A stretch of DNA of 32,282 nucleotides from Insolitispirillum peregrinum (lineage in GTDB: Bacteria > Pseudomonadota > Alphaproteobacteria > Rhodospirillales > Rhodospirillaceae): positions 1-32,282 of the forward strand of contig NZ_FTOA01000015.1 in the NCBI RefSeq assembly GCF_900156605.1. The letters run 5' to 3'. The translations under genes were made by a program, and so were the position numbers. This document shows positions 1-7,221 of the stretch, piece after piece. The notes below the pieces were generated by a model. The model was given only the letters and a program-made list of their open reading frames with translations, did not search any database and was not told where the DNA came from. Each line of letters starts with the position of its first letter. Position 1 is the stretch's first letter.

Positions 1-167
1 GCCGACCGGGTGTTCGAGGTGACGGCGCTGGACCAGACCAACGTTGAGCCACCGCCCGATATCGGCATGGCATGGCAATCGCAGGCGGTGATCGGACTGG
101 GGCGGCGGAACGGGGCACTGGTGATCGTGCTGGACGTCAACAGCCTGTTTGATGCCGATGACCTGCC
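1..167 (+). repeat. Left arm of a diverged inverted repeat (cheW paralog)
   Basis: These bases align without gaps to the reverse complement of 31323-31489; 146 of 167 positions are identical by hand count. Most of the 21 mismatches fall at third codon positions, giving only three amino-acid changes, so both copies look to be under purifying selection. The repeat is a consequence of the two cheW genes; the arms face each other across the pilus/adhesin block. Confidence 0.9.
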
Positions 168-198
168 GGCAGCCTTGCTGCAGCACGGGGGACAGTAA
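1..198 (+). CDS. cheW: CheW-like chemotaxis coupling protein, C-terminal fragment (5' end outside window)
   Basis: The reading frame is open from the first base and ends at TAA 196-198, so only the last 65 residues are visible. They match the C-terminal half of the CheW at 31268-31801 on the other strand: 52 of the first 55 residues are identical, including the stretch from ADRVFEV to FDADDLP. CheW links chemoreceptors to the CheA kinase in the cytoplasm. The extreme C-terminus differs from the other copy (AALLQHGGQ here; a longer Ala/Pro tail there). Whether the upstream part is intact cannot be seen. The 400 bases that follow hold no gene, so this is probably the last gene of a leftward che operon. 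Confidence 0.88.
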   Translation, partial: ADRVFEVTALDQTNVEPPPDIGMAWQSQAVIGLGRRNGALVIVLDVNSLFDADDLPAALLQHGGQ

Positions 199-339
199 CC
201 CTCTCCTGTCTTCTGACTGTCGGCCCGTTCCCGCCCACCGGGGAGAGCGGACCGCGCAGCATCACAGGACACGACAGGGGAAGGAGGATGGCGGACGGTC
301 GTCTGCACCTGCCCGGGGCCTTCGGCCCCGATCCTCCAC

Positions 340-367
340 ATGGGATGATGCTCCCCATTTTTTCTTT
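340..367 (+). terminator. Candidate rho-independent terminator after cheW
   Basis: ATGGG (340-344) and CCCAT (354-358) form a short stem around a 9-base loop, followed by a run of six T and then CTTT (358-367). A stronger GC hairpin with 7-bp arms (CGGGGCC / GGCCCCG, loop TTC) sits just upstream at 314-330. Together they plausibly end the rightward cheW transcript. The stem next to the T run is short, so confidence is moderate. Confidence 0.5.
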
Positions 368-390
368 CACGATCAAATTCATGACATGCC

Positions 391-430
391 GGGCCTGACG
401 GCCCAAGCGAGGTGTGGAGCTGCGCTCCAC
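391..430. repeat. Pair of short GC hairpins
   Basis: GGGCC/GGCCC (391-395 and 400-404, loop TGAC) is followed by GTGGAGC/GCTCCAC (414-420 and 424-430, loop TGC). With the two hairpins upstream they make four stem-loops within about 117 bases between the cheW end and the flp promoter. The function is unknown; they could be terminator parts or a structured leader or small RNA. Confidence 0.5.
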
Positions 431-482
431 GGCCCTCAACAACCCTTGGATTCATTTGCGGACGAAGGCTTTTGCCACTGCC

Positions 483-534
483 TTAATCGTTCTTAATGAT
501 TGGCCGGTTGTCGCAAGTTGATAACGACTATTAA
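483..534 (+). promoter_or_regulatory. TTAA-box regulatory region upstream of flp (candidate CtrA-type site)
   Basis: TTAA (483-486), six bases, TTAA (493-496), then 34 bases to a third box TTAATAT (531-537). The CtrA consensus known from Caulobacter is TTAA-N7-TTAA, so the spacing here is one base short. The same arrangement (TTAA-N6-TTAATG, then 33 bases to TTAATAT) lies upstream of tadG at 11310-11363, which makes chance unlikely. CtrA controls pilA in Caulobacter, so CtrA control of flp is a reasonable inference. No clear -35/-10 pair could be assigned. Confidence 0.55.
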
Positions 535-605
535 TATCGATCCACAAGCGGACTATCTTCCCGGGGATTTCTCCCCTCATTCCCAGTGTGATCGAGGAGC
601 CTTTC

Positions 606-800
606 ATGCGCGCGTCCTGGAAAGCTTTTTTGCAAGACGAAAGCGGCGTCACCGCCATTGAATACGGTATTCTGGCAGCATCAATGGCTGCGGCGATCGG
701 CCTGATTTTCGGGTCGGACGGTGTGTTCATCACCGCCCTGAAAGATCGTTTCCAGAGCATCGCCAATCAGATTACCACGACCAACAACAATGCCAAATGA
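606..800 (+). CDS. flp: Flp/Fap-type pilin precursor
   Basis: A 64-residue prepilin, the structural subunit of the Flp (type IVc) pilus. It has a short basic leader, then the Flp processing motif: cleavage after the glycine of SGVTAIEYG leaves a mature protein beginning VTAIEY, with the conserved Glu at +5 and Tyr at +6. A single hydrophobic helix rich in Ala, Ile and Gly follows, and the tail is polar (TTTNNNAK). I chose the ATG at 606 because GAGGAG lies 7 bases before it; an upstream ATG at 588 would place residues before the usual leader and has no such site. The last codons overlap the prepilin peptidase start as ATGA. Confidence 0.93.
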   Translation: MRASWKAFLQDESGVTAIEYGILAASMAAAIGLIFGSDGVFITALKDRFQSIANQITTTNNNAK

Positions 801-1345
801 CGGCTCCCCTGTCTGGTCTGGTGATGCTGTTGTTGCTCTGGGCGTCGGTCAGGGACCTGCTGTATCGCAAGATTGGAAACCGGCTGGTGCTGGTGCTGGC
901 CGTGTTGTGGCTGGGCGAGGCTGGATGGCTGGCGATGTGGGACAGTGCGATTGCTCCACAGGTTCTGCATCACGCGCTGCTGTCCCTGCCGGGGGCCGCA
1001 GCGGTTCTGGCGGTGGGCTTCGTCCTGTTCCGTCTGGGGTTTGTGGGGGCTGGCGACGTCAAGCTGGTTGCGGTCCTGTGCCTGTGGGTCGGTGCGCCGA
1101 TGCAGTCGGCCTTTCTGATCGTCACCTCGCTGGCGGGCGGGTTGCTGGTGCTGTGCATGCCGCTATTGCGGGCGCTGGAATCCTGGCTGGCCTGCCTGTG
1201 GTGGTCGTGGAGTCAGCGTATTCCGGCGTTGCACGGCATTTCCGTGCCGCATTGCCTGTCAGACAGCCCCGCTCCGGGCATTCCCTACGCCCCGGCCATC
1301 GCCCTTGGTGCCGCCTTTACCCTCAATTTTCCGGCTCATTCCTGA
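797..1345 (+). CDS. cpaA: Flp prepilin peptidase (A24 family, TadV/CpaA)
   Basis: A 182-residue polytopic membrane aspartyl protease that cleaves Flp and the TadE/F pseudopilins. Both catalytic aspartates are visible in family context: D20 in VRDLLYRKIGN and D87 in the GAGDVKL motif, each beside hydrophobic segments. The N-terminal cysteine/methylation domain of PilD-type enzymes is absent, as is usual for TadV. The start overlaps the flp stop (ATGA), implying translational coupling. A second A24 peptidase lies at 26116-26823. Confidence 0.9.
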   Translation: MTAPLSGLVMLLLLWASVRDLLYRKIGNRLVLVLAVLWLGEAGWLAMWDSAIAPQVLHHALLSLPGAAAVLAVGFVLFRLGFVGAGDVKLVAVLCLWVGAPMQSAFLIVTSLAGGLLVLCMPLLRALESWLACLWWSWSQRIPALHGISVPHCLSDSPAPGIPYAPAIALGAAFTLNFPAHS

Positions 1346-1361
1346 AATCGCAAGGCGTGCC

Positions 1362-2288
1362 ATGAAAAAGAATTCCATCTTCCTGCTGGCTGGAGCCTTT
1401 GTTCTTGCGATCGGTGTCGCCCTGCTGGCCCGCACGCTGCTGACGCCGCCACCGCCGCCGGTGGTTGCCAAGGTGGAAACGCGACCCGAACCGCCGCCGC
1501 CACCTTCGCGCAAGGCAATTCTGGTGGCGACCCGTGACCTGCATCCCGGTGAGTTCATTGATGGCTCGCACATGGACTGGCGCGAGGTGGAGGACAATCC
1601 CAGCCGTAGCCTGTACTTCATCAAGGGGGCCGATCAGCAGGAGACGCTGTATGGAGCCACCGTGCGCCAACCGGTCGAGGCTGGTCAGCCACTGACCGTC
1701 AGCGTGGTTGTCCGTCAGGGTGAACCAGGCTTTCTGGCAGCGCTTCTCAAGCCCGGGATGCGTGCCGTTTCCATCCCCACCAGTCGGATGGAAAGCAATT
1801 TCGGTCTGGTGTCCTCGGGCGACCGGGTTGACGTGATCCTTGGCCTGAAGCGTGAGGACAGCCTCACTGTCGCCTCGGAGGGTGCCTCTGCTCCCAATCT
1901 GGCGGCGCAGACCATTCTGCGCGATGTCCGGGTGCTGGCCCTGAACAATCAGGCCCGTGGTGAGATGTATGTCCGCCCGGAGGAGGACGCCAAGGACAGT
2001 GGACGCAGGACCGGTGGCGGCACGACAACGTTCGAGACCGTAACGCTGGAAGTAACCCCCGCCGATGCCGAGAAACTGGCGGTTGCCAAGGAAGTTGGCA
2101 GTCTGCAACTGGCCTTGCGTTCGGCACGGGAACCCTTTGATCCGGAAGAAATTTTCCTGACCAGCGGCGTGACCACCCTGCGTGCGACCACCGATGTTTA
2201 CGTCACCAGACCGGCGAGCAGCAGCACGGCCAGCGTTCAGGCCTTCCGGGGCAGCAGCAGCGAATCCATCACCCTCTCGGGACGGTAA
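1362..2288 (+). CDS. cpaB: Flp pilus assembly protein CpaB/RcpC
   Basis: A 308-residue periplasmic protein anchored by one N-terminal helix (about residues 5-26), followed by a proline-rich linker and a SAF-like domain (about 50-115, beginning KAILVATRDLHPGEFI). The rest matches the CpaB/RcpC family, with the ETVTLEVTPADAEKLAVAKEVGSL region typical of its C-terminal part. CpaB works with the secretin CpaC in the Tad outer-membrane channel. The ATG at 1362 was chosen because MKKN plus a hydrophobic helix is a normal N-terminus; the longer frame from 1305 would overlap cpaA. A low-complexity Ser-rich tail ends the protein. Confidence 0.9.
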   Translation: MKKNSIFLLAGAFVLAIGVALLARTLLTPPPPPVVAKVETRPEPPPPPSRKAILVATRDLHPGEFIDGSHMDWREVEDNPSRSLYFIKGADQQETLYGATVRQPVEAGQPLTVSVVVRQGEPGFLAALLKPGMRAVSIPTSRMESNFGLVSSGDRVDVILGLKREDSLTVASEGASAPNLAAQTILRDVRVLALNNQARGEMYVRPEEDAKDSGRRTGGGTTTFETVTLEVTPADAEKLAVAKEVGSLQLALRSAREPFDPEEIFLTSGVTTLRATTDVYVTRPASSSTASVQAFRGSSSESITLSGR

Positions 2289-2323
2289 AACCGCTCCGTC
2301 GCGCGAAAACGGAAAAACGCAGA

Positions 2324-3808
2324 ATGACCTTTATTCCGAAGCAGTCCAGAGCGGTCGGCCCGTTGCTGGCCGTGCTCCTGCTGGTGCCTGGCCAGCCGGT
2401 TTCGGCGCAGAACACCCCTGCCACCGTCGGCGGACGCTCGATTGATCCAGCCCTTGCGTCCTTTCGTGAAGTCAGGACATCGCAAGAGGTTCCCCTGTTC
2501 GTGAAACAGGGGCGTCTTTTGCAATTGCCTGCGGCTGCGGCAAAAATCATGGTTGCCGACCCCAAGGTCGCCAGCTTTCAGGTGCCCTCACCGGACAGCG
2601 TGTTCGTCTTTGCCGAAAGTGCCGGGACCACCAGCCTGTATGCGCTGGATGCATCGGACAGGGTGATTGCCGCCATGCGGCTGACAGCCACTTATGATCT
2701 GGACAACCTGCGCCAGCAGGTGGAGTCCGAAATCACCGGTGCCCGGATTGAACTGATCCCGGCGGCGGGCAACGGGCTGATCGTGCGAGGCATGGTCAAG
2801 ACACCTATCGAAGCCCGGCAGGTGATTGCCGCCATTTCCGCCGCCGTCGGAGCCACTGACGACGCAACCGCAGCGCCAGCAGGGGGCGGTGGTGGCGGTG
2901 GCGGTGGCGGCGGGGCAGGTGGCGGTGGGAGTGAGCCGCCGCGGATCATCAACCAGTTGAAGGTCGAGCTTTCCGCGCAGGTAAACATCCGCGTCCGGGT
3001 GGTGGAAGTCTCTCGCAGCCTGTCGCATCAACTGGGCTTTAACTGGGATACCGTGCTCAACGACGGCAAATTCCGCATCTCCACCGGCAATACGTCAACG
3101 CTGTTTGATGCCACCAACGCCGTCTCGACCGCCAGCCCATCGGCGGCTACCACTGCCGCAGGGCAACTGGTGCGGTCCGAGAACTCGTTCGGCTACGTTA
3201 ACGGCGACCTGACGGGTCTGCTCAAGGCCCTCAACGAAGAGGGGTTGGCCACCCTGCTGGCCGAACCGAACCTGACCGCGATGTCGGGTGAAACCGCTGG
3301 CTTTGCTGCTGGTGGCGAGGTGCCGATCGTGGTGATCACCAACAACAACGTCAATATCGACTTCAAGTCGTACGGCGTGATCATGCGGATGACGCCCACC
3401 CTGTTGTCGCCCAACCGCATCAGCCTGCACATCGCGCCCGAGGTCAGTGACCTGTCTGACGAAGGGTCGGTGACGCTGGATACCGGATCGGTCATTCCCG
3501 CGTTCAAGGTCCGCCGGGCCGACACCACCATCGAACTGGCCAGCGGACAAAGTTTTGCGCTGGCAGGCATGCTGCGCAGCAATCAAAGCCAGCAGGTCCG
3601 CAGTGTTCCGGGGCTGAGTCAGGTTCCCTTGCTGGGGCATCTGTTCAACAGCGAGAGCAGCAGTCAGGAAGACACCGAACTGGTGATCATCGCCACTGCC
3701 TATGTGGTCGAACCGGTCCGGGAAGGCGATCTGCAAACCCCGGGCAAGGGCCTGCCGGTGCTGGATGCGATGATGCCCCCCAGCGCCAGCGCTGGCTATC
3801 TGTATTGA
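2324..3808 (+). CDS. cpaC: Flp pilus outer-membrane secretin CpaC/RcpA
   Basis: A 494-residue secretin that forms the outer-membrane pore for the Flp pilus. It has a Sec signal peptide (cleavage likely near VSAQ, residues 26-29), a pilus-type secretin N-terminal domain (about 50-122), a BON-like region (about 127-175) and the secretin core (about 290-470) with the family signatures EVPIVV, SYGVIMRMTPTL and VPGLSQVPLLGHLF. Residues 187-202 form an almost uninterrupted glycine tract joining the BON-like region to the secretin part, encoded by imperfect GGTGGC repeats. The gene lies 35 bases after cpaB and is followed closely by cpaD. Confidence 0.93.
   Translation: MTFIPKQSRAVGPLLAVLLLVPGQPVSAQNTPATVGGRSIDPALASFREVRTSQEVPLFVKQGRLLQLPAAAAKIMVADPKVASFQVPSPDSVFVFAESAGTTSLYALDASDRVIAAMRLTATYDLDNLRQQVESEITGARIELIPAAGNGLIVRGMVKTPIEARQVIAAISAAVGATDDATAAPAGGGGGGGGGGGAGGGGSEPPRIINQLKVELSAQVNIRVRVVEVSRSLSHQLGFNWDTVLNDGKFRISTGNTSTLFDATNAVSTASPSAATTAAGQLVRSENSFGYVNGDLTGLLKALNEEGLATLLAEPNLTAMSGETAGFAAGGEVPIVVITNNNVNIDFKSYGVIMRMTPTLLSPNRISLHIAPEVSDLSDEGSVTLDTGSVIPAFKVRRADTTIELASGQSFALAGMLRSNQSQQVRSVPGLSQVPLLGHLFNSESSSQEDTELVIIATAYVVEPVREGDLQTPGKGLPVLDAMMPPSASAGYLY
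2884..2930 (+). repeat. Poly-glycine coding microsatellite within cpaC
   Basis: A run of GGN codons, largely alternating GGT and GGC, encodes 11 consecutive glycines, an alanine and four more glycines. Whole-codon slippage would change the linker length without breaking the frame. Confidence 0.85.
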
Positions 3809-3819
3809 AGGAGGCCTGA

Positions 3820-4476
3820 ATGCCTTGTCACACCCGGCTTGCACTGGTCGTTGCCGTCCTGACCATCCCCCTGTCAGCCTGCACCCAGGAACTGAACTCT
3901 GTTCGTGCCGACATGTTCGCCAACCCGCCCCAGCCCGGCATCGAGGTCAAGCCATCGGCGGTGAGCCTGAACCTGCGCACGACACCGGCCGGTCAGAGCT
4001 TTACCCCGGAGTCCCTGAAAAAGCTGAATGAATTGCTGAACCGGCAGGGGCGTCTCGGCAATCAGACCATCACCCTGTTGCCCTATACCCCGGCTGGCGG
4101 GCACATCGCAGAACGGCTGTCGCAGGTTCTGACCGAACGCGGGCTGCCGCCGTCGCAGCTGATCCTGCGTGACGATCTGCGCGATGCCGGACACAGCGGG
4201 GGCGATGACCTGATGATTGTTTCCGAAGCCATTGTCGCTGTGGTCCCCGACTGCTCCATCGCCGGTACGGACAGCTGGGCGGTCACACCCTATAGCGCCG
4301 TCGGCCCGCTGGGCTGTGCCAACCGGGCCAATCTGGCACGAATGGTCAGTGATCCGCGCGATCTGGTGCGCCCGCGCACGCTGGACCCGGCGGACGGCAC
4401 CCGCGCCAACGCGGCCATCCAGCGCTACCACACCGATTCTGTGCGTGACCTCGTCGATATTGATTTCGACGATTAA
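3820..4476 (+). CDS. cpaD: Flp pilus assembly lipoprotein CpaD
   Basis: A 218-residue lipoprotein with a lipobox LSAC (lipidated Cys at residue 21) after a hydrophobic leader. The C-terminal half has the CpaD family signature: a Cys-containing segment (VVPDCSIAG), then GPLGCANRANLARMVSDPRDLVRPR. CpaD is thought to help the CpaC secretin assemble in the outer membrane. A strong AAGGAGG site sits at 3808-3814, overlapping the cpaC stop codon, so the two genes are closely coupled. Its stop codon is the first triplet of the 41-bp repeat that follows. Confidence 0.9.
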   Translation: MPCHTRLALVVAVLTIPLSACTQELNSVRADMFANPPQPGIEVKPSAVSLNLRTTPAGQSFTPESLKKLNELLNRQGRLGNQTITLLPYTPAGGHIAERLSQVLTERGLPPSQLILRDDLRDAGHSGGDDLMIVSEAIVAVVPDCSIAGTDSWAVTPYSAVGPLGCANRANLARMVSDPRDLVRPRTLDPADGTRANAAIQRYHTDSVRDLVDIDFDD

Positions 4477-4555
4477 AGCCTTTTCACGGTGACCGATGAC
4501 GGTCACCGGCCCGGTAAAGCCTTTTCACGGTGACCGTTGACGGTCACCGGCCCGG
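4474..4555. repeat. Tandem 41-bp palindromic doublet between cpaD and cpaE
   Basis: Two adjacent 41-bp copies (4474-4514 and 4515-4555) differ at a single base. Each contains a 9-bp perfect stem, CGGTGACCG/CGGTCACCG, around a 4-base loop (ATGA in copy 1 at 4487-4508, TTGA in copy 2 at 4528-4549). The only difference lies in the loop, so the stem is unchanged. The first copy begins with the cpaD stop codon, so the duplication reaches the gene boundary. In mRNA this would be two successive stable stem-loops; they could protect or attenuate the operon message. Confidence 0.85.
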
Positions 4556-4577
4556 AAAATGCAGCATGTAACGCGGA

Positions 4578-4606
4578 GAGCGTTTTCGCCCATCGTGAAA
4601 ACGCTC
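4578..4606. promoter_or_regulatory. 10-bp stem-loop directly before the cpaE ribosome-binding site
   Basis: GAGCGTTTTC (4578-4587) pairs with GAAAACGCTC (4597-4606) around a 9-base loop. The AAGGAGG ribosome-binding site (4608-4614) starts two bases after the stem, 9 bases before the cpaE ATG at 4624. A stem abutting the Shine-Dalgarno site could influence translation or mRNA processing; there is no T run to suggest termination. Confidence 0.6.
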
Positions 4607-4623
4607 CAAGGAGGAATGGCACC

Positions 4624-5844
4624 ATGAGCGATATCCGCCCGATCTCCAACAGCAACACCGATCAGCCCTTGATTGGCACCGCCCTGTTCGCCGCTGACAG
4701 CGCGCAGGCAAAGGAATTTGCGGCCATGCTGGAACGCCTCGGGATCGAGAATGTCAGAGTTCTGCCCGGCGGTGGCAAGGCTGCGCTCGATTGGTGCCAG
4801 AACCAGCGGGCGGAGGTGTTGATGGTCGATCTTGACGGTGAAACGGCCCCCCTCAAGACAATCGCCGAACTGACCCCCCATTGTGAACCAACCTGCCAGA
4901 TCATCGCTCTGGGAAGTCGCGCCGACATCAACCTGTACCGGGCCCTGTTGCACAGCGGCGTGATGGACTACCTGCAAAAGCCGGTTCAGCTTGACCTGCT
5001 CGCCAATGCCCTCGACCGGGCGCACAACGGCACCCATGCCGACTTTGCCCGCACAGGCCGCAGCATCGCTGTAACGGCTTGCGCGGGGGGATTGGGGACC
5101 AGCAGCGTCGCCGCTGGGTTGGCACAACTGCTGTCCACCGAGCGGCATATTCCGGTGGCGATGGTCGATTTCGATCGCCACAAGGGGGATCAGGGGGTGT
5201 TGCTGGGGGTCAGTGGCGATGCCGGACTGGCGGCGGCACTGGCAAACAGTGAAATCGACCTGCACCTGCTCCAGCGTGCGATGATCGACGTCAATCCCCG
5301 CCTGAAACTGCTGGCACAGGAACCGGCCTGGCAGGATCAGGAGGTGGTTGCCGACCACCTGCTGGCACTGGGAGCGACCCTGTGCCAATTGTTCAATCAG
5401 GTGATCTGGGATCTGCCGGCGGGATGGCCAACGGGGGTTCTGGATGTCCTGCGCCATGCGGAGGTGCGCATTCTGTTGACGGAACTGACCGTACAGGGGG
5501 CCCGCAGCACCCAGCGTCTTCTGGCCGAAATCGGCGATGAAAGTGATGGTCAACAGCTGTTGCTGGTCCACAATCCCAGCCATGGCACCCGGAACAGCAT
5601 TCCCCAGGCACAGTTTGAAGACTACGTTGGCCATCGCATCGCCCTGACATTGCCCCATGTGGGAGGGGCGCTGGGCGACAGCCTGTTGCACGGTCCGATG
5701 CGGCTGGAGCGCACGCCCCTTTTGCGGCAGGGATTGCTGGACCTTGCCGATCTGGCGAGCGGACGCAAACCCCAGTCCCGTCTCTCCGCCCAGACCGGCC
5801 TGTTGACCCGCTTGAAGCAGGTCATCGGCCGCCGCGCGGCCTGA
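4624..5844 (+). CDS. cpaE: CpaE/TadZ pilus localisation protein (MinD/ParA-like with receiver-like N-terminus)
   Basis: A 406-residue cytoplasmic protein that in the family directs the Tad machine to its cell position. Residues about 16-135 resemble a response-regulator receiver fold (VLMVDLDGE at the phospho-Asp position, then QKPVQLDLL). Residues about 147-400 form the MinD/ParA-like domain. The nucleotide loop reads ACAGGLGTSSVA (152-163): both lysines of the deviant Walker A motif (KGGxGKT) are missing, as known for some TadZ proteins, so ATP use is uncertain. The start at 4624 is set by AAGGAGG; the in-frame ATG at 4537 lies within the upstream repeat. Confidence 0.88.
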   Translation: MSDIRPISNSNTDQPLIGTALFAADSAQAKEFAAMLERLGIENVRVLPGGGKAALDWCQNQRAEVLMVDLDGETAPLKTIAELTPHCEPTCQIIALGSRADINLYRALLHSGVMDYLQKPVQLDLLANALDRAHNGTHADFARTGRSIAVTACAGGLGTSSVAAGLAQLLSTERHIPVAMVDFDRHKGDQGVLLGVSGDAGLAAALANSEIDLHLLQRAMIDVNPRLKLLAQEPAWQDQEVVADHLLALGATLCQLFNQVIWDLPAGWPTGVLDVLRHAEVRILLTELTVQGARSTQRLLAEIGDESDGQQLLLVHNPSHGTRNSIPQAQFEDYVGHRIALTLPHVGGALGDSLLHGPMRLERTPLLRQGLLDLADLASGRKPQSRLSAQTGLLTRLKQVIGRRAA

Positions 5845-5857
5845 GGGGGAGATCGTC

Positions 5858-7219
5858 ATGCTGATCCGCAAGACAGCCCCGCACCCATCCAGACGCGCCC
5901 CGGCACCGACGGTTGCCGCGCCGGAAGAGGTACAGACCGCTGCCAGCGCTGCTGGCCGTCCGCAACAGGCGGCAAAGCCGGAAAACGCTTCGACCGCCAA
6001 CCGTCGCCTGCTGCGCGCCTTTCTCTATGACCAGATTGACCCGCTGAAGGCGGCATCAATGGGTCGTGACAAGTTACAGGCCCATATCGAGACGCAGATC
6101 CGCCGCATTTGCGATGAAAAGCGCTTGCAGGTGTCGCGCAACGAGGAAGAGCAGGTTGCGTCTGAACTGCTCGACGAAATGCTGGGGGTGGGACCGATCC
6201 AGCCGTTGCTGGCCGATGATTCGGTGAACGACATTCTGGTGAATGGTGCGGGCCAGATTTTTGTCGAACGCTACGGCAGGCTGGAGCTGACGCCGATCAC
6301 TTTCCTTGATGAGGAACATGTCTTCAATACCGCCCAGCGCATCGCGGCCACTGTCGGCAGGCGCATCGACGAAGCCAATCCAATGGTTGACGCCCGCCTG
6401 ACCGATGGCAGCCGTGTCAACATCATCACTTTTCCACTGGCAATCGACGGCACCACCATTTCAATCCGTAAATTCATGCGCCGCAACCTGACGCTGGAAT
6501 CCCTCGCCCAGCGCAATGCGATGTCGATGGAGATGGTCGAAGTGCTGGACCGCGCCATGCGGGCCAAGCAGAACATCATCGTTTCGGGCGGTACCGGTGC
6601 GGGCAAGACAACCCTGTTGAATGCGCTGTCGCAAAAAATCGACGATACCGACCGCATCATCACCATCGAAGACGCCGCCGAACTGCAATTGCAGCAAATC
6701 CACGTTGTCCGCCTGGAAACCCGTCCGGTCAGCGCCGAAGGCACCGGCAAGGTGGACCAGCGCGATCTGGTCAAGAACGCCCTGCGCATGCGTCCCGACC
6801 GCATCATTCTGGGCGAAGTCCGTGGCGGCGAGAGCTTTGACATGTTGCAGGCGATGAATACCGGCCATGACGGGTCGTTGTGCACCGTTCACGCCAACAC
6901 CCCGCGCGATGCCATCATGCGCCTTGAGAACATGGTGATGATGGCGGGCATGCAGTTGCCGCACGAAGCCATTCGCCGCCAGATCGCCAGCGCGGTCAAC
7001 CTGATCGTTCAGGTCGAGCGTCAGCGCGATGGCATGCGCCGCATCGTGGCGATCACCGAGGTCTGCGGCATGGAAAACGACGTCATTCAGACCCAGGACC
7101 TGTTTACCTTCAAGGTGCGCTCGGTGGACACCACCGGCAAGCTGATTGGTGATTTCGTGCCGTCGGGTCAGCGTCCGCATTTCTACACCAGCCACTCCCA
7201 CCTGTTTGGCGGACACTGA
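5858..7219 (+). CDS. cpaF: Flp pilus secretion ATPase CpaF/TadA
   Basis: A 453-residue type II/IV secretion ATPase that powers pilus assembly at the inner membrane. The Walker A motif GGTGAGKTT is at residues 244-252, the Walker B region RIILGEVRGGE at 315-325, and the His box GHDGSLCTVHAN at 337-348. The N-terminal 45 residues are a Pro/Ala-rich linker; the domain up to about 215 is the usual CpaF N-domain (VNDILVNG, FVERYGRLE). A GGGGGAG site precedes the ATG. It stops two bases before tadB. Confidence 0.96.
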   Translation: MLIRKTAPHPSRRAPAPTVAAPEEVQTAASAAGRPQQAAKPENASTANRRLLRAFLYDQIDPLKAASMGRDKLQAHIETQIRRICDEKRLQVSRNEEEQVASELLDEMLGVGPIQPLLADDSVNDILVNGAGQIFVERYGRLELTPITFLDEEHVFNTAQRIAATVGRRIDEANPMVDARLTDGSRVNIITFPLAIDGTTISIRKFMRRNLTLESLAQRNAMSMEMVEVLDRAMRAKQNIIVSGGTGAGKTTLLNALSQKIDDTDRIITIEDAAELQLQQIHVVRLETRPVSAEGTGKVDQRDLVKNALRMRPDRIILGEVRGGESFDMLQAMNTGHDGSLCTVHANTPRDAIMRLENMVMMAGMQLPHEAIRRQIASAVNLIVQVERQRDGMRRIVAITEVCGMENDVIQTQDLFTFKVRSVDTTGKLIGDFVPSGQRPHFYTSHSHLFGGH

Positions 7220-7221
7220 GC

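Larger units (their letters stand above)
199..605. other. 407-bp intergenic region between cheW fragment and flp
   Basis: I see no credible gene here; the short open frames have no ribosome-binding site or recognisable protein. The left half (314-430) carries a series of short hairpins, one followed by a T run. The right half (about 480-605) is AT-richer than the rest of the window and holds the TTAA boxes and probable flp promoter. A GAGGAG ribosome-binding site lies 7 bases before the flp start. Confidence 0.8.

Noticed and set aside
149-496. 115-residue open frame after the left cheW
   Set aside because: It runs through the hairpins, has no ribosome-binding site and resembles no protein I recognise.
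501-515. Sigma-54 promoter before flp (TGG ... GCA)
   Set aside because: The GG and GC elements are 9 bases apart instead of 10, and the flanking bases do not fit the -24/-12 consensus.
790-1365. Alternative 191-residue + frame over cpaA
   Set aside because: Out of frame with the clear A24 peptidase motifs; Gly/Arg-rich shadow sequence.
4474-4555. Insertion sequence ends or excision scar
   Set aside because: No transposase, no target-site duplication; the two copies are direct tandem repeats of a hairpin.
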